From: Prochilodus magdalenae
Taxonomy: Eukaryota; Chordata; Actinopteri; Characiformes; Prochilodontidae
Reading direction: 5' to 3'
Assembly: GCA_024036415.1 (NCBI GenBank)
Contig: JAMWET010006573.1
Location: 597,001-661,000, forward strand
Length of the DNA: 64,000 bases
The notes beneath the pieces were generated by a model that saw only the letters and a list, made by a program, of their open reading frames with translations, was not told the origin of the DNA and did no database searches. Within the stretch, counting starts at the first letter, position 1. Each line of letters starts with the position of its first letter. Below, in pieces: positions 22,860-34,171 of the stretch. The position numbers were made by a program, and so were the translations under genes.

Positions 22860-23195
22860 ACGTTGCAGGGCATGTACTTCACGAGAGACCTAGCAGGGTT
22901 AAGGTTGTCCTGGTGAGGAACGTGGGTTCTAGGTGGAAGTGAAGAATCATAAAACAGCTCCGGAAATAATCAGGAAGTCTAATGTTTGCACTCATAAAAT
23001 GGGAAGGAATTGACAAAGTGCCTAAGCCGCTACGAGTGGAAGCTAATGCATTCTTCTGCCCGCTTTGCCTGCACGGGTCATTAACCCAGGTGCTTGTGTA
23101 ATGGAGAGAGAAGAAAGCATTTAAACAGGGCTCAGATGGAGCACACGGCTTCGAGGCTCTCTATTCCGCTCCGGGATGGCTCCGGTGTTATGTTA
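22860..23195. other. Candidate conserved non-coding block
   Basis: Repeat-free, with words such as AAAACAGCTCCGGAAATAAT, GTGGAAGCTAATGCATTC and CGGGTCATTAACCC. No open frame of note. Low-certainty inference. Confidence 0.3.
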
Positions 23196-23453
23196 GATGG
23201 GCCAGTATCTCACCTACTGTGGTCAGTTTGCATATGACAGGCTTTTTATTTCTTTTGAAGACTTTTTAATGGATTTTGAAAATTCTCACTCAAAAAAAGT
23301 CTTACCCACCTCTCACCTCAAAGGTAGTGCATCAGCAAAGATGTGTTTGGTGTACAAATCCAAAAAGCAAAGACGGGATTCATGGATTAATGGACATCGT
23401 TTCTGTTTTATCAGATATACTTATTAGTATTTTTGTTTTTACCTGAATAAATA

Positions 23454-23757
23454 CGAGTCCCCTGTAACTGAAATGTATGTAATAGCATGTAATACCTCCG
23501 TGACCAGCTTGGATTGGATTGGGCATGTACTGGACAAATTTCTGGATGTAGGTGTTGGTCCAGGATTGGTGATTGCCTTCTCTGGCACAATTCCAAGGAG
23601 AAATCCCTGGGATTTTAGCCACTGCTGGTAGACCCATATGACCATACGCTTCCATACACCTGCAGATTCAGCTACTTCCTCCACTCTACGGCCTTTTGGC
23701 AGGCCCAAATGCAGTCACTCCTTTTAGCCAATCATTAACATTTGATTTGGAGCCTAT
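23454..23757 (-). mobile_element. TcX copy 2, truncated
   Basis: The left end reads GAGTCCCCTGTAACTGAAAT. The interior minus-strand frame (23439-23708) keeps VEEVAESAGVWKRMVIWVYQ, the helix-turn-helix region. The copy stops at ACATTTGATTTGGAGCC, short of the other end. Confidence 0.75.
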
Positions 23758-23784
23758 CTATCCTACTCAAGCTCTTTTGTGCTG

Positions 23785-24282
23785 TGCTTGGGAGGGGTCA
23801 TGTTAAGTTTGACTAGATATAACAGGGTTAAAGAGACATGGGGAGGAGTCATGCCAAGCATTCCTGTAGTGTTTACAGTGTTGGGGAGGGGAAAGAAAAA
23901 ATGAGAGATGAAGAAGGTGAGGTAAAGAGAAAAAGACAAAGAGTGAGAGATAAAGTGAGAGAGCAAGATGATCATGGACACATGCCTGTCACAACCTGAG
24001 GGACAACCAGTGACCACAACCAACAAACCTTTATTGATTATTACTGATCATTACTGATTATTAATCATTTAGGAAATTCAAGCAAAGTATGACTAGTGTA
24101 TAAAGAGATGGGGGAGGGGGAGGAGTCATGCTAAGTATGACTCTAGTGTTTGTAGTGGTATAAAGTTAGGGGAAGTGGTCATGCTAATTATGCCTCTAGT
24201 GTTTATAGCTTTATAGTGGGGAGGGGTCATGCCAAGAATGACTCTAGTGTTATAGTGTTAGGGGGAGGCCTCATGCTAGCTC
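23785..24282. repeat. Degenerate ~50-bp tandem repeat with GA-rich interruption
   Basis: Units beginning GAGGRGTCATGCYAAG and ending CTCTAGTGTTTRTAGTG recur at about 23797, 23847, 24123, 24177, 24226 and 24271. A GA-rich tract (23885-23975) and unique DNA divide the array. An 80-bp piece (24109-24188) is repeated exactly at 26042-26121. Confidence 0.65.
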
Positions 24283-24299
24283 TGCTAGTAGCTGCTACC

Positions 24300-24790
24300 T
24301 CTGTAATCCATAATGCAAGCTTCAGCTGAAAATATGTCTTGGCAGAGCTGCTCCATTTGCGGTAATTGTACAGATTTTATGTCCCTCCAAACTATTGCTT
24401 TAAATGTCCTGGTTTGTTTACATTCTCCTGCATCTGAGCCATTGATTTCTATATTGATTTTAAGCAATGCAGAACTCTTGGTCCTATGCAATGAGAAGTG
24501 GCAACAGCAGGTGAGAAATGTCTTTGAATCCTCTCTTATTTAGCTTTAAAGCACAAATATGAAGCCAGATTGACTGTCTGCACCGTGGAGACTCTATCCC
24601 ATGAAGCAGCAATAGCACTGGCTTAATACACATACCCGCATTTACGACTTGCGGCCATTACGTCCTGCAATGATGTTTGATTCTGATGTAATTTCATTGT
24701 GGAATTTTATGGAGGGACTGTGATTGGATTTGCCCACCACATACACAAGGGAAGGAGTTCTGCTTTGCTGAATTATTTGATTTACTGGAA
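24300..24790. other. Candidate conserved non-coding block
   Basis: Repeat-free, rich in homeodomain- and POU-like words: CATAATGCAAGC, GCGGTAATTGTACAG, TTGATTTTAAGCAATGC and GATTCTGATGTAATTTCATT. No convincing coding frame. Among the blocks of this type it is one of the more promising by texture. Confidence 0.35.
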
Positions 24791-24845
24791 GACAAATGAC
24801 TGGCTTTTATCTGAATCCTCTTCTTCTAAACAAACGTACATCACT

Positions 24846-24885
24846 GGGCAAAAGTAAGAGACCACATTTCATTTTGTAATATGAA
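24846..24885. mobile_element. Terminal scrap of a Tc1-like element
   Basis: GGGCAAAAGTAAGAGACCAC is like the terminal repeat of a Tc1-type family in fish. Nothing of the interior is recognisable. Confidence 0.3.
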
Positions 24886-24994
24886 GTCACCTATATATAT
24901 AAGTCACCTTGTGAGTTTAAGGTGGTAGTAACATTGTCATTCAGTGACAGGTGAAGTAAAACCTCCATTCAGATCTCCCTAATTTGGCAACACT

Positions 24995-25480
24995 TCACTT
25001 TAAAGAGGAAACACTGTGAAAAAAAAAATACTGTGTATCCAGAGCTCCTGCCAACACACAAGCTGTGAGATAACACAACCCAGTCAGTGTGTTATGGGCT
25101 GCCTAGATCAGGAAACACAGGGTTTGACAAGTCAGGCATCATGCTCATATATTACCATTATTAGCTCACTGGGCCTAAGCTTAGTCCCCATTTGCATGCT
25201 TAAGCGCTCCTGCAGATGGGCCTGAACAATGATGGGTTTAGAAATCACTGCAGGGTGTGCGTGACAGAATCCATAGATTGGCAAGAGGTGGTACAGTGCA
25301 GTGAAGGTCTCGTTCCATGTGTGGAAAATGGTCTTCAAAGCAGATGTTACTGATCAGCTAATAGGAGTGGCTGCATTTGGGCGTGCTAAAGACCATAGTG
25401 TGAAGGAAGTAGTTGAATCTGCAGGTGTATGGATGCATACGGACATATGGGTCTAACATAAAATCCCAGTCTACAGGGAG
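24995..25480 (+). mobile_element. TcX copy 3 with shared upstream flank
   Basis: The TcX head begins at TTAGTCCCCATTTGCATGC (25181) and runs through CATTCAAAGCAG-type coding text to CTACAGGGAGATTTTTGGG, where it is cut off. The 185 bp to its left (24995-25180) also match the sequence left of copy 7 (50436-50611), starting TTTAAAGAGGAAACACTGTG. Either TcX has a longer form, or both copies derive from one duplicated insertion. Confidence 0.7.
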
Positions 25481-25489
25481 ATTTTTGGG

Positions 25490-25636
25490 CTATAAAGCCT
25501 TATACTGTGATGTTCTAAGGTTTTATGTCTATGATTATAAACTATGTAGAGTTACATAGCATTATGAAAGTTTTATAGATGTTTATAAATGCACTTATAA
25601 TGCATTATGGATACCTGATTCATAGAAAGTGTTACG
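25490..25636 (+). repeat. Miniature element P, copy 1
   Basis: GCACTTATAATGCATTATGG then ATACCTGATTCATAGAAAGT is a familiar fish miniature-element end. Other copies in this window are at 61985-62150 and, inverted, 63665-63900. Confidence 0.55.
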
Positions 25637-26041
25637 GAAAATCTATTTACCTGTTTAAAGCAAGTGCCTAATAAGCATAAACTTGTAACTAAGTTGGAAA
25701 TAAACCAACATTTAGCTTGTTTACAAAAAGTTTTTTTATGGTTCTAATATAGTTCTTCTTTAGTGTTCTGTGCTTGTAATAATTTGAATAGACATCATCT
25801 GATTAAGTCTTGTTCCAGAAATGATAATAGAACATTAGAGCCATAATAAATCATGCTACTGTTGCTCTCCATACGTCAGTTGAAGGTAAATGCTTTAGTA
25901 CTTTTACTCCAATGGAGGTCTAAAAGGAGGAACTTCTACTTTTACTGGAGTCATATTTCACCTTGGGAATATTTAGCTCAAGTACATGGGTTGTGTTCTT
26001 TGTCCACCGCTGCACGTAGTGATCTTAGGCTTGTGTGCAGC
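25637..26041. other. Unassigned DNA
   Basis: No gene or repeat named. Confidence 0.4.
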
Positions 26042-26121
26042 TGGGGGAGGGGGAGGAGTCATGCTAAGTATGACTCTAGTGTTTGTAGTGGTATAAAGTT
26101 AGGGGAAGTGGTCATGCTAAT
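26042..26121 (+). repeat. Exact 80-bp copy of 24109-24188
   Basis: All 80 bases match by eye, from TGGGGGAGGGGGAGGAGTC to GTGGTCATGCTAAT. The source lies 1.9 kb to the left inside the 50-bp tandem array; the flanks here do not belong to that array. A recent templated insertion is the simplest reading. Confidence 0.9.
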
Positions 26122-26287
26122 GACTTTCAGCTCCTGTGCAGTCTCTCTGACTTCGTGTCTGAGTTGTTCTAGCTCCTAGATACCTCCATTCAATAATAAT
26201 AGCATTTACAGTTGATCAGGGTGGGAGTCCACATACTTTATGCCACATAACATATCCCCTCTCTTCAAAAAGATCTCCTGAACAATG

Positions 26288-26391
<104 letters not shown>

Positions 26392-26569
26392 TGATCTCAA
26401 AGGAAATGTAATAGATGTGTCTAATAGAGGTTTTGACTGAAAATTAAATTAATGAGGCATGGTCTCTGGTTCCTGCACTGTATTATAGTTGCTATAGAAA
26501 CCGAGGATACATATGTAGATTTCACGTGCAAGCTCATTGTGACATTTTATTCTGACTTTTCATCGAATT

Positions 26570-27190
26570 ATTGACATTACTCATACTCGGCTACACAAAC
26601 ACAATACGCACGGCCGTCTCTCAGTGCTTGAATAGATGGAATGGAAAAACAGGATGTAATTGAAATGGTGATGGTCTTGTTCATTAAGTCTAATCTCAAG
26701 ATAGTGGTTTGAATGGGAGCACCAACGAGACACTGTAGATAATTTGCTGAAGAGTAATTGAAAGGGAGTCGGTCCATCCATCTTTGAAATGAACTCTTTT
26801 TATTAGCCCCATAGGCCATAATGACTGAGAAGTGCTGGACTATTAATGCGCCGTATATGCTATGTATAACTTGGAGAACAATGATCATTTATTCATTTAT
26901 CGCATGTTATGGATAACATGCGTCTTTATGGTCGGCGGCACGATTCATCAAAGCATGCGGCCCACACGTTTGAAAGGGTGAGTTCGGGATGACGGTCAGA
27001 CTGGTCTGACGCATTTCTTTTACAGTGACAACAGGGCAGCGAGCAATACGCTCTAATAATTCATCATAACATCATTTGGTTTAATACGCAGTGAAAGAGT
27101 AGGCCCTGGAGAAAAGCGTCCATCATAGGCTCCCGTTTCACAATGCATCATTAGCTCAATAGATCATGGCAGCCCACTGCAGTCCCACAG
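26570..27190. other. Candidate conserved non-coding block
   Basis: Repeat-free, with words such as GAGTAATTGAAAGGG, CTATTAATGCGCCG, CTAATAATTCATCATAAC and AATGCATCATTAGCTC. An inverted word pair, CGCATGTTAT/ATAACATGCG, sits at about 26902-26924. A 103-codon minus-strand frame (26577-26888) shows no family resemblance. Confidence 0.35.
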
Positions 27191-28021
27191 TCTGAACTGA
27201 ACAATCTGCGCTTCTCACAGTGAGCACAAGATGCACAGTATATAAAATTCATTCTGCAATGTATATAAGCAGTTAGCATGGTTACTCTACATCGTGTACC
27301 TGTACATTATCAGTTTGTGCTTTTTTACAGCATTCTATATGGCCTGTTAGCAGTTGGGCTGGTTATTCAGCAGTGTACAGTGTACTGCAGGTTAGCAGTT
27401 AGCATGGTTCCGGCCTACTAAGACTCTTTCGCTCCTCAGTGTTCTAGCATTTAGCATGGTCATCCTATAGCTTTCTGTACAGAGCATTAATGCGTAATAA
27501 CTATGGTTATTTAACTACATTGTTGGTTAGTGTGGTTATTCTGAACTGTGTTCTTGTTCATTATAAGTTACCATAGCTTTACAGCATTCTGTATGGCTTG
27601 TTAACAGTTAGAATGATTATTCAGCAGTAGACTGTGCACTGTATGTTATGGGTTAGCATGGTTCTGGGCTACTGACACTCTTTTGTTCTGAATGAGCTAC
27701 AGTTCTTTAGCCCAGTGAGCACATTGCATTATCCTACTTAGCATGGTTATTCTAGCATGGTTGTCATATAGTTTTCTGTATAGTACCTTAATGCTTATGC
27801 AACAGTGCTCTACATTGTAGATTAGCACTAAAAACACAATAAGGTATGAGCACTGGGCTGGGGTTGCCAGGTAGTGCACTTTTGCTTTATATATGTCTGT
27901 GCATTAATCTCTCTAAGTATCAGCTCTGGCCCTTGTTCAGGCAGTGTCTGAGCTCATTAGAGTTTAGACTCTAACCTTCCTGTACTAGCTGAAATATTAT
28001 CCAATGGAACACTAAGCACAG

Positions 28022-28075
28022 TCGTAAGCTGGTCTGGATAAGAGCGTCTGCTAAAAGCCTTAAATGTAAATGAAT
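28022..28075 (+). repeat. Retroposon 3' tail
   Basis: CTGGATAAGAGCGTCTGCTA then AAAGCC and AAATGTAAATGA is the usual 3' tail of a fish LINE/SINE group. Confidence 0.6.
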
Positions 28076-28533
28076 AACTATGTCATGTTGTAAGTTGGCC
28101 ATTAGCATTTGTATTCTACATTGTGTGCATTGTAAGTTACAGTATTCAATATGGCATTTTAGCAGTTAGGATGCTTACTCAACAGTGTACAGTGTAGTGT
28201 AGATTATTGGTTAGCATGGCACTGTCCTGACCAAGCTACAGTTTTCTAGCACAGTGAGCACTTTGCCATATTTCACTTTGCTCTCTAAGGTATTAGTGGT
28301 TAGCCTTAGTGGTTAGTGGTCCACAGTGTTCTACCACTTAGCATGGTCGTTATATACCTTTCTGTACAGTGCATTAATGATTAAGATTACGATTAATTAT
28401 AAAGCCATTGTACATTATCAGTTACTATGGTTACTCTTAGCTGAGTTCCTGTACATTATCAGTTTCCACCATTCTATATGACATGTTAGCAATTAGAATG
28501 GTGGAGTGCATTAAAGCTTAGTATGTGTCACAT

Positions 28534-28579
28534 CTCTGTCTGTCTGTCTGTCTGGTTGTCTGTCTGTCTGTCTGTCTGG
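28534..28579. repeat. (TGTC)n microsatellite
   Basis: A tetranucleotide run broken by one GGTTG interruption. Confidence 0.9.
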
Positions 28580-28649
28580 TTTAGTTCAGATGTCAATCAA
28601 CACCCCCTCTGGTTACTTCAGGTTATAGCACTGCTCCCCCCCCACCCCA

Positions 28650-28945
28650 GCTCCACAGACTCCCACACCTAAAACCAGTCTGTAACTCATTAGGACTTCT
28701 ATTAAGACTCCTTTGTTTGCCCTGTCTGTTGGTGAAGTCTCTGTTTTTCCCTCGTAAGTCTTAAGTTGTTTCTCTTCAGTTCTTGGTCTTTGTGTTTTGT
28801 AGTGTTTGTGTTCGTTCTGAGTTTTGACCCTTGTTTTGTTCCTGGCTGTCGTCTCTCATTTTGTTGATACCAACCTGTGTTTTGACCCCTGTTTCCCAGA
28901 CAAACTTAAATAAAGCCACTATGCGTTTGCAACCTGCCTCAACCA
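28650..28945 (+). repeat. Possible LTR or retroposon 3' remnant
   Basis: T/G-rich text ending CAAACTTAAATAAAGCCACT then TGCGTTTGCAACCTGCC has a polyadenylation-like AATAAA followed by the wording typical of 3' ends of a fish repeat group. A related but shorter piece is at 47495-47740. No ends are defined. Confidence 0.35.
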
Positions 28946-29560
28946 CCCCGTTAGTGTATGGTTATTTGGCAGTGCTCTACACTGTAGTCTAGCAGTTGCA
29001 TGAGCATGGTTGCTCTTAAGCTGTTAGCAGGGTTACTGCCCACTGCTTTCCTTTGCAGTTGCAGTTTTCTAGCAGAGCTTATGGTTATTCTACAGTTTTT
29101 TTTCCAGTATGTTAACAGTTAGCATTCGCATTTTATACAGTTCTGTAGCATGTTAGCATTTAGCATGGCTATTCTGCAGTGTTTTTATTAAGTTAACTGT
29201 TAGCATTCTTATTTTACACTATTCTATAGGATATTAGTGGTTGGCATGGCAGTTCTACAGAAGGTTTCAGCAGGTTAATAGTTCACTTTCTTATTTTACA
29301 GAGTTCCATAGTACACTTTAGAAGTTAGCATGGCTATTTAACAGTGCTCTGTACAGTAGACCATAATTTAGCATGTTTCTGGGACACTACAGTCCAACTT
29401 TGCAGTATTCTACATCAATCTTCATGGCATTTTTAATGTATATTAGCTATTAGAATGATTATTCATGGAGCTGAGATGAGCCTTGTTATTGTACAGTGTT
29501 CTATGTTGTGCACGAATGCTTAGCATGGTTATTCCACAGTGTTCTATGCATGAATTTTCC

Positions 29561-30917
29561 TGAAATCCCACCGGGGGGCTGCCATAGGGGGCCAGGGGCT
29601 GTTTTCATTTGCACTAAAATTCTGGTTTAATTGACTCCAGTTTGGACTACATGTTTTAAACATGAGGCTCGGGCACATGTATGCTATTTCTGGTGCCACA
29701 ACAACTCAACATATTTAAATTGTTATTAGAAACTTTGAACAACAGCACGTTGTAAAACACTGTATGTTTCTTATGTGTTTGGCACATGTGTTCATGACAA
29801 AGAAGGAGGAAAGGAAACTGATATAGCTTACAGCTTAATATATATATATATATATAGCTGTCCTGTGGAGGGAAGAAAGGAAGCAATCAGCTCAGATGTT
29901 TTCTATTTGCTCTATGTATATGGAATGAGAGAGAGACAGAGACAGCAGGACTCTCCCAACCACACAATGCACATGCAACCCCCTGTTTCCACCACTACGC
30001 TATCTCTCAGCGCTACACAACTTATATGTTTACCTGGCCTGATGCTCTGACTGGGCTCTACTTCATAGTGTAATAGAGAGTAATTGTGCAGCTCTGTGCT
30101 CACTGTCCCATAGCTCTTTAACGTATCAGTAGCTAATTTCAGACTTGATGTTATGTACTCGCTCAAATCTTGTCCAAACACCACAACTAAACAAAAACAA
30201 CAAAAGCCAACTTCTCCATTTCAAATCAGTGAAGCTGTCTATGCCAGCTGCTAACTGCAGAGTGCCATATCACAAGCTGTTTTTTGACGAATGCCACGTT
30301 TCTATTTTTGATGTGTTACTTCACTCTGTCATTCCGCCTCAAATTGGGAAAGAAAAGAAACTCGTGGAATTCTACAACCCTTCCCGTAAACAACTCCAGG
30401 ACAGTGCGATGCTATTTATAACCAACGTTATGTTATTTTGTCTACTGGGTGTTAACATAATTCACAATTTCTTATACTTGTTATTAAATGTCCCAAAACA
30501 TTTTTATATACTCTGTTAGCATTTACAAAGTCCTATTATCTTTGCGTACCCATGGTGTACATTAGCCATTGGCATGGTTCTTCTACAGTATATATTAGGA
30601 TTGATGGCTATAGTGTCTCTCTTGCCCTGTTCATACTGTACATATCATTTGATGAGCTGCCGGTAAACAATTGCTACTACATGTCAACGCTAGGCATGAG
30701 GCTGGCAAACATTATGAACATTTGGCAGCTAGCACGAATATTGCATATAGTCTTAATATTGATGTAAGCATCAGACTTTAAAGCACTGACAAAAATTAGC
30801 ATGTGGCGGGGTGATTCTACAATGTAAGCTGAGGTTAGTCAGCACATTAGCACCAATAAGTCTTGCCCAATGAGCCTAGTAGAGTTAATGAGCTTCTCAA
30901 GTTTTATATACCCTCAT
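29561..30917. other. Unassigned DNA
   Basis: No gene recognised. A (TA)n run lies at about 29838-29856. The 124-codon plus-strand frame at 30145-30519 has a hydrophobic end but no recognisable family and no neighbouring splice signals that I would trust. Confidence 0.4.
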
Positions 30918-31390
30918 CGTCAATAGAGTAGCTGCACAAATAGCTACCCAGAAGGAATCAACCTACAGGAATTAAACTTGGTGAGTAGGTTTGGCATTGT
31001 CATGCTAATGATTCAAGTTTCACACTCAGCTGCACATGTAACGTAAGCAAGGACAGGTCTTATCACTTTACCTGACTGACCCAAGAGCCACAATCGCAGA
31101 CATCCAGCCAGCAATGCTCCTCCATGAGTCCTTCTGTTAGTGTCAGCACCATTGCCAGATGGCTTCACCATGCAAGACATGGAAACAGACTATTACGATG
31201 ACTCACTTAACACCACGTCAACATCACCAAAGACTGTAATGGTGTCGTGCCAGACAGTCATGGAGTGACTCAGAATGGCAGCGGGTCATCTTCAGTGTCC
31301 TGCTTTTGTCTTGGTGGAGATGACCAACGAATCCGTGGTCAGTGCCAAGATGAACGGTTTGTTGTCACGTGTCATTCCATGATTGATTAT
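30918..31390 (+). mobile_element. TcA copy 4, 5' half
   Basis: From GTAGCTGCACAAATAGCTAC to GGTTTGTTGTCACGTGTCA. It contains the TcA 5' end, the N-terminal coding text (ACCTGACTGACCCAAGAGCC) and the region before the first aspartate, TCTTGGTGGAGATGACCAAC. A short deletion (CGAATCCGTGGTCAG) removes part of the following block. The 3' end is missing. Confidence 0.75.
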
Positions 31391-32476
31391 GTCAAGTAAT
31401 ATAAATGTGTTGGGTTACCATTAGTGGTAACAGTCATGGCAAAGGTCACAATGTCAAGGATGTCTGATGTTAGTTAATTAGAGCGCTCAAAAATAAGCTT
31501 GGGTATAAGCTCTCATGACCTCCATCTCAGGGCAGTCCCACATTTTATCTCAAGACATCATTACTGAGCATTGACAGTGGCATCAGACCTATAAGCAGTG
31601 ACAATGATCGAGCAAATCTGATTTTGGTCCACCGAAAGGTCTACCACATTGGTCTGAACCCAGCATCACCTCTGTGACTGCCACATATTTGCAGATACAG
31701 ATGACGGAATATGTTTCATACATGTCTGACAACGGTGGGATGATCTCTCTCGACAGGCGTAATCTTCGGTTGGCATCCATAGTCAGCCAAAAGCCTCTGA
31801 CTGGCAAAGACAAGAGAGAGCACCGCTCCAGCCCTGCAACTGAGCTTCAGTGACGGCCTACGTAGGTCATTCATCTGCTCTCTTGGCAAGACCCTCACAT
31901 ACCCCCCCTACACACTAACACCCTAACCAGAAGCTTGAAATGAGATTCATTCAAGTGCATAATCTATTTTTTTCCTGCGATTTCCCAAGCAATGATCTGT
32001 TCTGCCCCCTTTTTTCCGCCTCCATGTCACTCATTGCTGTTTTTGCCTGTGTCAGTCAAACTCCCAGCTGCATCGTCTTTTAGCTGCGAGTCTGTCACTA
32101 CATATGGTTGGGAAGGACTTGAGCTTGATCTGGACAGCAGGGGACATTCTATAGCATCCAAAGGGTCTTAGGGCATTAATGTAATCTGTGGTTTGCGGTG
32201 TGAGCTGGACATCATTGGTGGAATTTAAATAAGTTCATTAGAAGATATTTTGTTAGATTTGTGCTGTAATGAGAGAAATACTTCAATACTTCCATTTTTA
32301 AAAACAATCCACAAACACATCAACATATGTACACTAAACAAACAAACTCAGACTCACCCCAACCCTTCCCAATGAATGCCATCTTATTACTGGCTAACCA
32401 TAAGAACAGATTGTTAAACTTAACCACAATCTCTTTGAAGACAGAAAACTAAAGGATCCCAGATCTTTTAAACTGA
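31391..32476. other. Unassigned DNA with a possible conserved block at its centre
   Basis: No gene. About 31920-32280 is repeat-free and has conserved-looking words (TTCAAGTGCATAATC, GCAATGATCTGTTCTG and TCATTAGAAGATATTTTG); certainty is low. Confidence 0.3.
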
Positions 32477-33479
32477 CCAAGTTGCCAAAAGAATTTCCTC
32501 GCCTATCCAAATCATTAAATCTAGGCATTTCAATCAATTCCATGACCACAGGTGTATAAAACCAAGCACCTAGACATGCAGATTGCTTCTACAGACATTA
32601 GTGGCAGAATAGATTGTTCTCAGGAGCCCAGTAAAGTTTAGCATGATATGAAGTCCAGTCAATAAATTTCCTAACTACTAAATATTCCGCAGACAACTCT
32701 CAGTGGGATTACAATAAAGTGGGAGCGATCGGGACTGACAGCAACTCAGTCATGAAGTGGTAGGCCACGCACAATGACAGAGTGGGGTCAGTGGACGCTG
32801 AGACACATAGTGTGCAGGGGTTGCTAACTTTCTGCAGAGTGAATCACTACACACCTTCAAACTTCATGTGGCCTTCAGACAAGCTCAAGAACAGTCTTCA
32901 GAAAGCATAATGGAATGGGTTTCCATGGCTGAGCAGCTGCATCCAAGCCTAACATGACCAAACGCAATGCAAAGTGTCAAATACATTGGTGTATAGTGCT
33001 GCCACTGGACTCTAGAGCATTGAAGACATGTTCTCTAGAGTGACCAATCACTCTTCTCTGTCTGGCAAACCGGTGGGCAAGTTTGGGATTGGCGGTTGCC
33101 AGGAGCATGGTACTTGTCTGACCTGATAGAGATTCTGAACAGTTTTATACTCCCAACTTTGGGGGAACAGTTCCAACATGAATGTACACCAGTGCACAAA
33201 GCAAAATCCATAAAGATGAGTTTGGTGTGGGAGAACTAGACTGAGTCCTGACCTCAACCCGATAGAACACCTTTGGGATGAATTAGAGCAGAGACTGCGA
33301 CATTCTTGTCCAGCATTAGTGTCGGACCTCACAATAAACACATTCCTAAGCCTTTGGAAAGCCTATAGCTGCAATGTGGGTGGGACAATATCATATTAAA
33401 CCCTATGGATTAAAAATGAGATGTCACTCAAGTTCCTATACGTGTGAAGGCAGACAAGTGAATACTTTTGGCAAAATAG
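32477..33479 (+). mobile_element. TcN copy 1 (Tc1-like, degenerate)
   Basis: The left end GTTGCCAAAAGAATTTCCTC and right end GAATACTTTTGGCAAAATAG are inverted counterparts (compare TcN copy 2). Interior coding remnants include [19 protein letters not shown] at about 33244-33300, the catalytic glutamate block. Other blocks are frameshifted and carry several internal deletions. About 1.0 kb long. Confidence 0.8.
33244..33310 (+). pseudogene. TcN transposase glutamate block
   Basis: [19 protein letters not shown] and HSC, the conserved DxNPIExxW region that carries the catalytic glutamate of Tc1-type transposases. Upstream the reading frame is broken many times, so only this block reads cleanly. 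Confidence 0.8.
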
Positions 33480-33489
33480 CGTACTTTAT

Positions 33490-33795
33490 TCTCTCTAGAC
33501 GGAACACATTTGTTAGCCCTATAAACCAGTCTCAATGAAGGCACTTCTGTCCCTTTCCAAAAATTGAGAATAAGTTTTTTGGCAATGATTAAGCCATAGG
33601 AAATGAGTTGCCGCAGAGCCAATCTGAATTTCTGGCACTCCAAATACAATGAGGATTGGATCTGGCTCTAATTGCTTCTCAAGCAAATCTGAAAAAGCTG
33701 TAAATGTGTAGAGATTGGGACGGAGTGCATAGCAATGTAAAAGAGAGTTAGCTAACGTGATAACAGCACAAACACTCGCAAGCAATCTAAACACG
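33490..33795 (-). pseudogene. L1-type LINE ORF2 C-terminal scrap
   Basis: Two minus-strand frames: FSDLLEKQLEPDPILIVFGV in 33519-33794, and, after a frameshift, ISYGLIIAKKLILNFWKGTE then VPSLRL in 33428-33649. In L1-type ORF2 proteins of fish, a stretch like PDPILIVxG is followed by FGLIIAKKLIxxxWK. Only about 85 codons remain. The identification is by remembered pattern. Confidence 0.55.
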
Positions 33796-33819
33796 TCGCC
33801 ATCTTCTTACCACTGTTTA

Positions 33820-34150
33820 CAACCACTGTATGATGCAGTTTGCGTTGACATTGATGTTGTATCTTTCGATGTTATTTGGGTCCAATAAAAGCTGTTGCAA
33901 ACATAGCCTGGTTCTCTGAATATCACCAAGGTGTTTAGAAGCCTGTATGGAACCAGTTCAAGAACCAGGGTCCCATGAAAGCAATTCCAGCAGCTGGACA
34001 GGGCTCGCATCATTGGAAGCGGGAAGCGGGATGGTCTTATCAATGTATTGTGCCCACAAAAGTCATGCGGATACTACTGTTGCACACTGTTGGTGGTAGT
34101 GGACAGAAGAAGTCACACACCAGCATCTTGAAGGAACTAGAGAGTCTCAC
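33820..34150. repeat. Dispersed repeat resembling a hAT miniature element
   Basis: TAAAAGCTGTTGCAAACATA then GCCTGGTTCTCTGAATATCA and TAGAAGCCTG match 48205-48275 at roughly three bases in four. Nearby GGAACCAGTTCAAGAACCAG is of the self-complementary GGTTCC type. Confidence 0.35.
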
Positions 34151-34171
34151 CTTTGTCTTGAAGATGACCAA

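Larger units (their letters stand above)
27235..29560. repeat. Very old long-period tandem repeat
   Basis: The phrase GTTAGCATGGTTATTCTACA with variants recurs dozens of times. Longer phrases return at 250-330 bp spacing: TACAGCATTCTATATGGC at 27328, 27576, 28137 and 28461 (variants), and TATAGCTTTCTGTACAG at 27461, 27760 and 28345. Copies differ at perhaps a quarter of sites or more. The array is interrupted at 28022-28075 by a retroposon tail and at 28530-28945 by other DNA. Confidence 0.6.

Noticed and set aside
28650..28945. Confident LTR call
   Set aside because: No TG...CA ends or target duplication visible; kept only as a low-confidence repeat.
30145..30519. 124-codon plus-strand frame with hydrophobic end
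   Set aside because: No family resemblance, no supporting splice sites, and AT-rich DNA makes hydrophobic runs likely.
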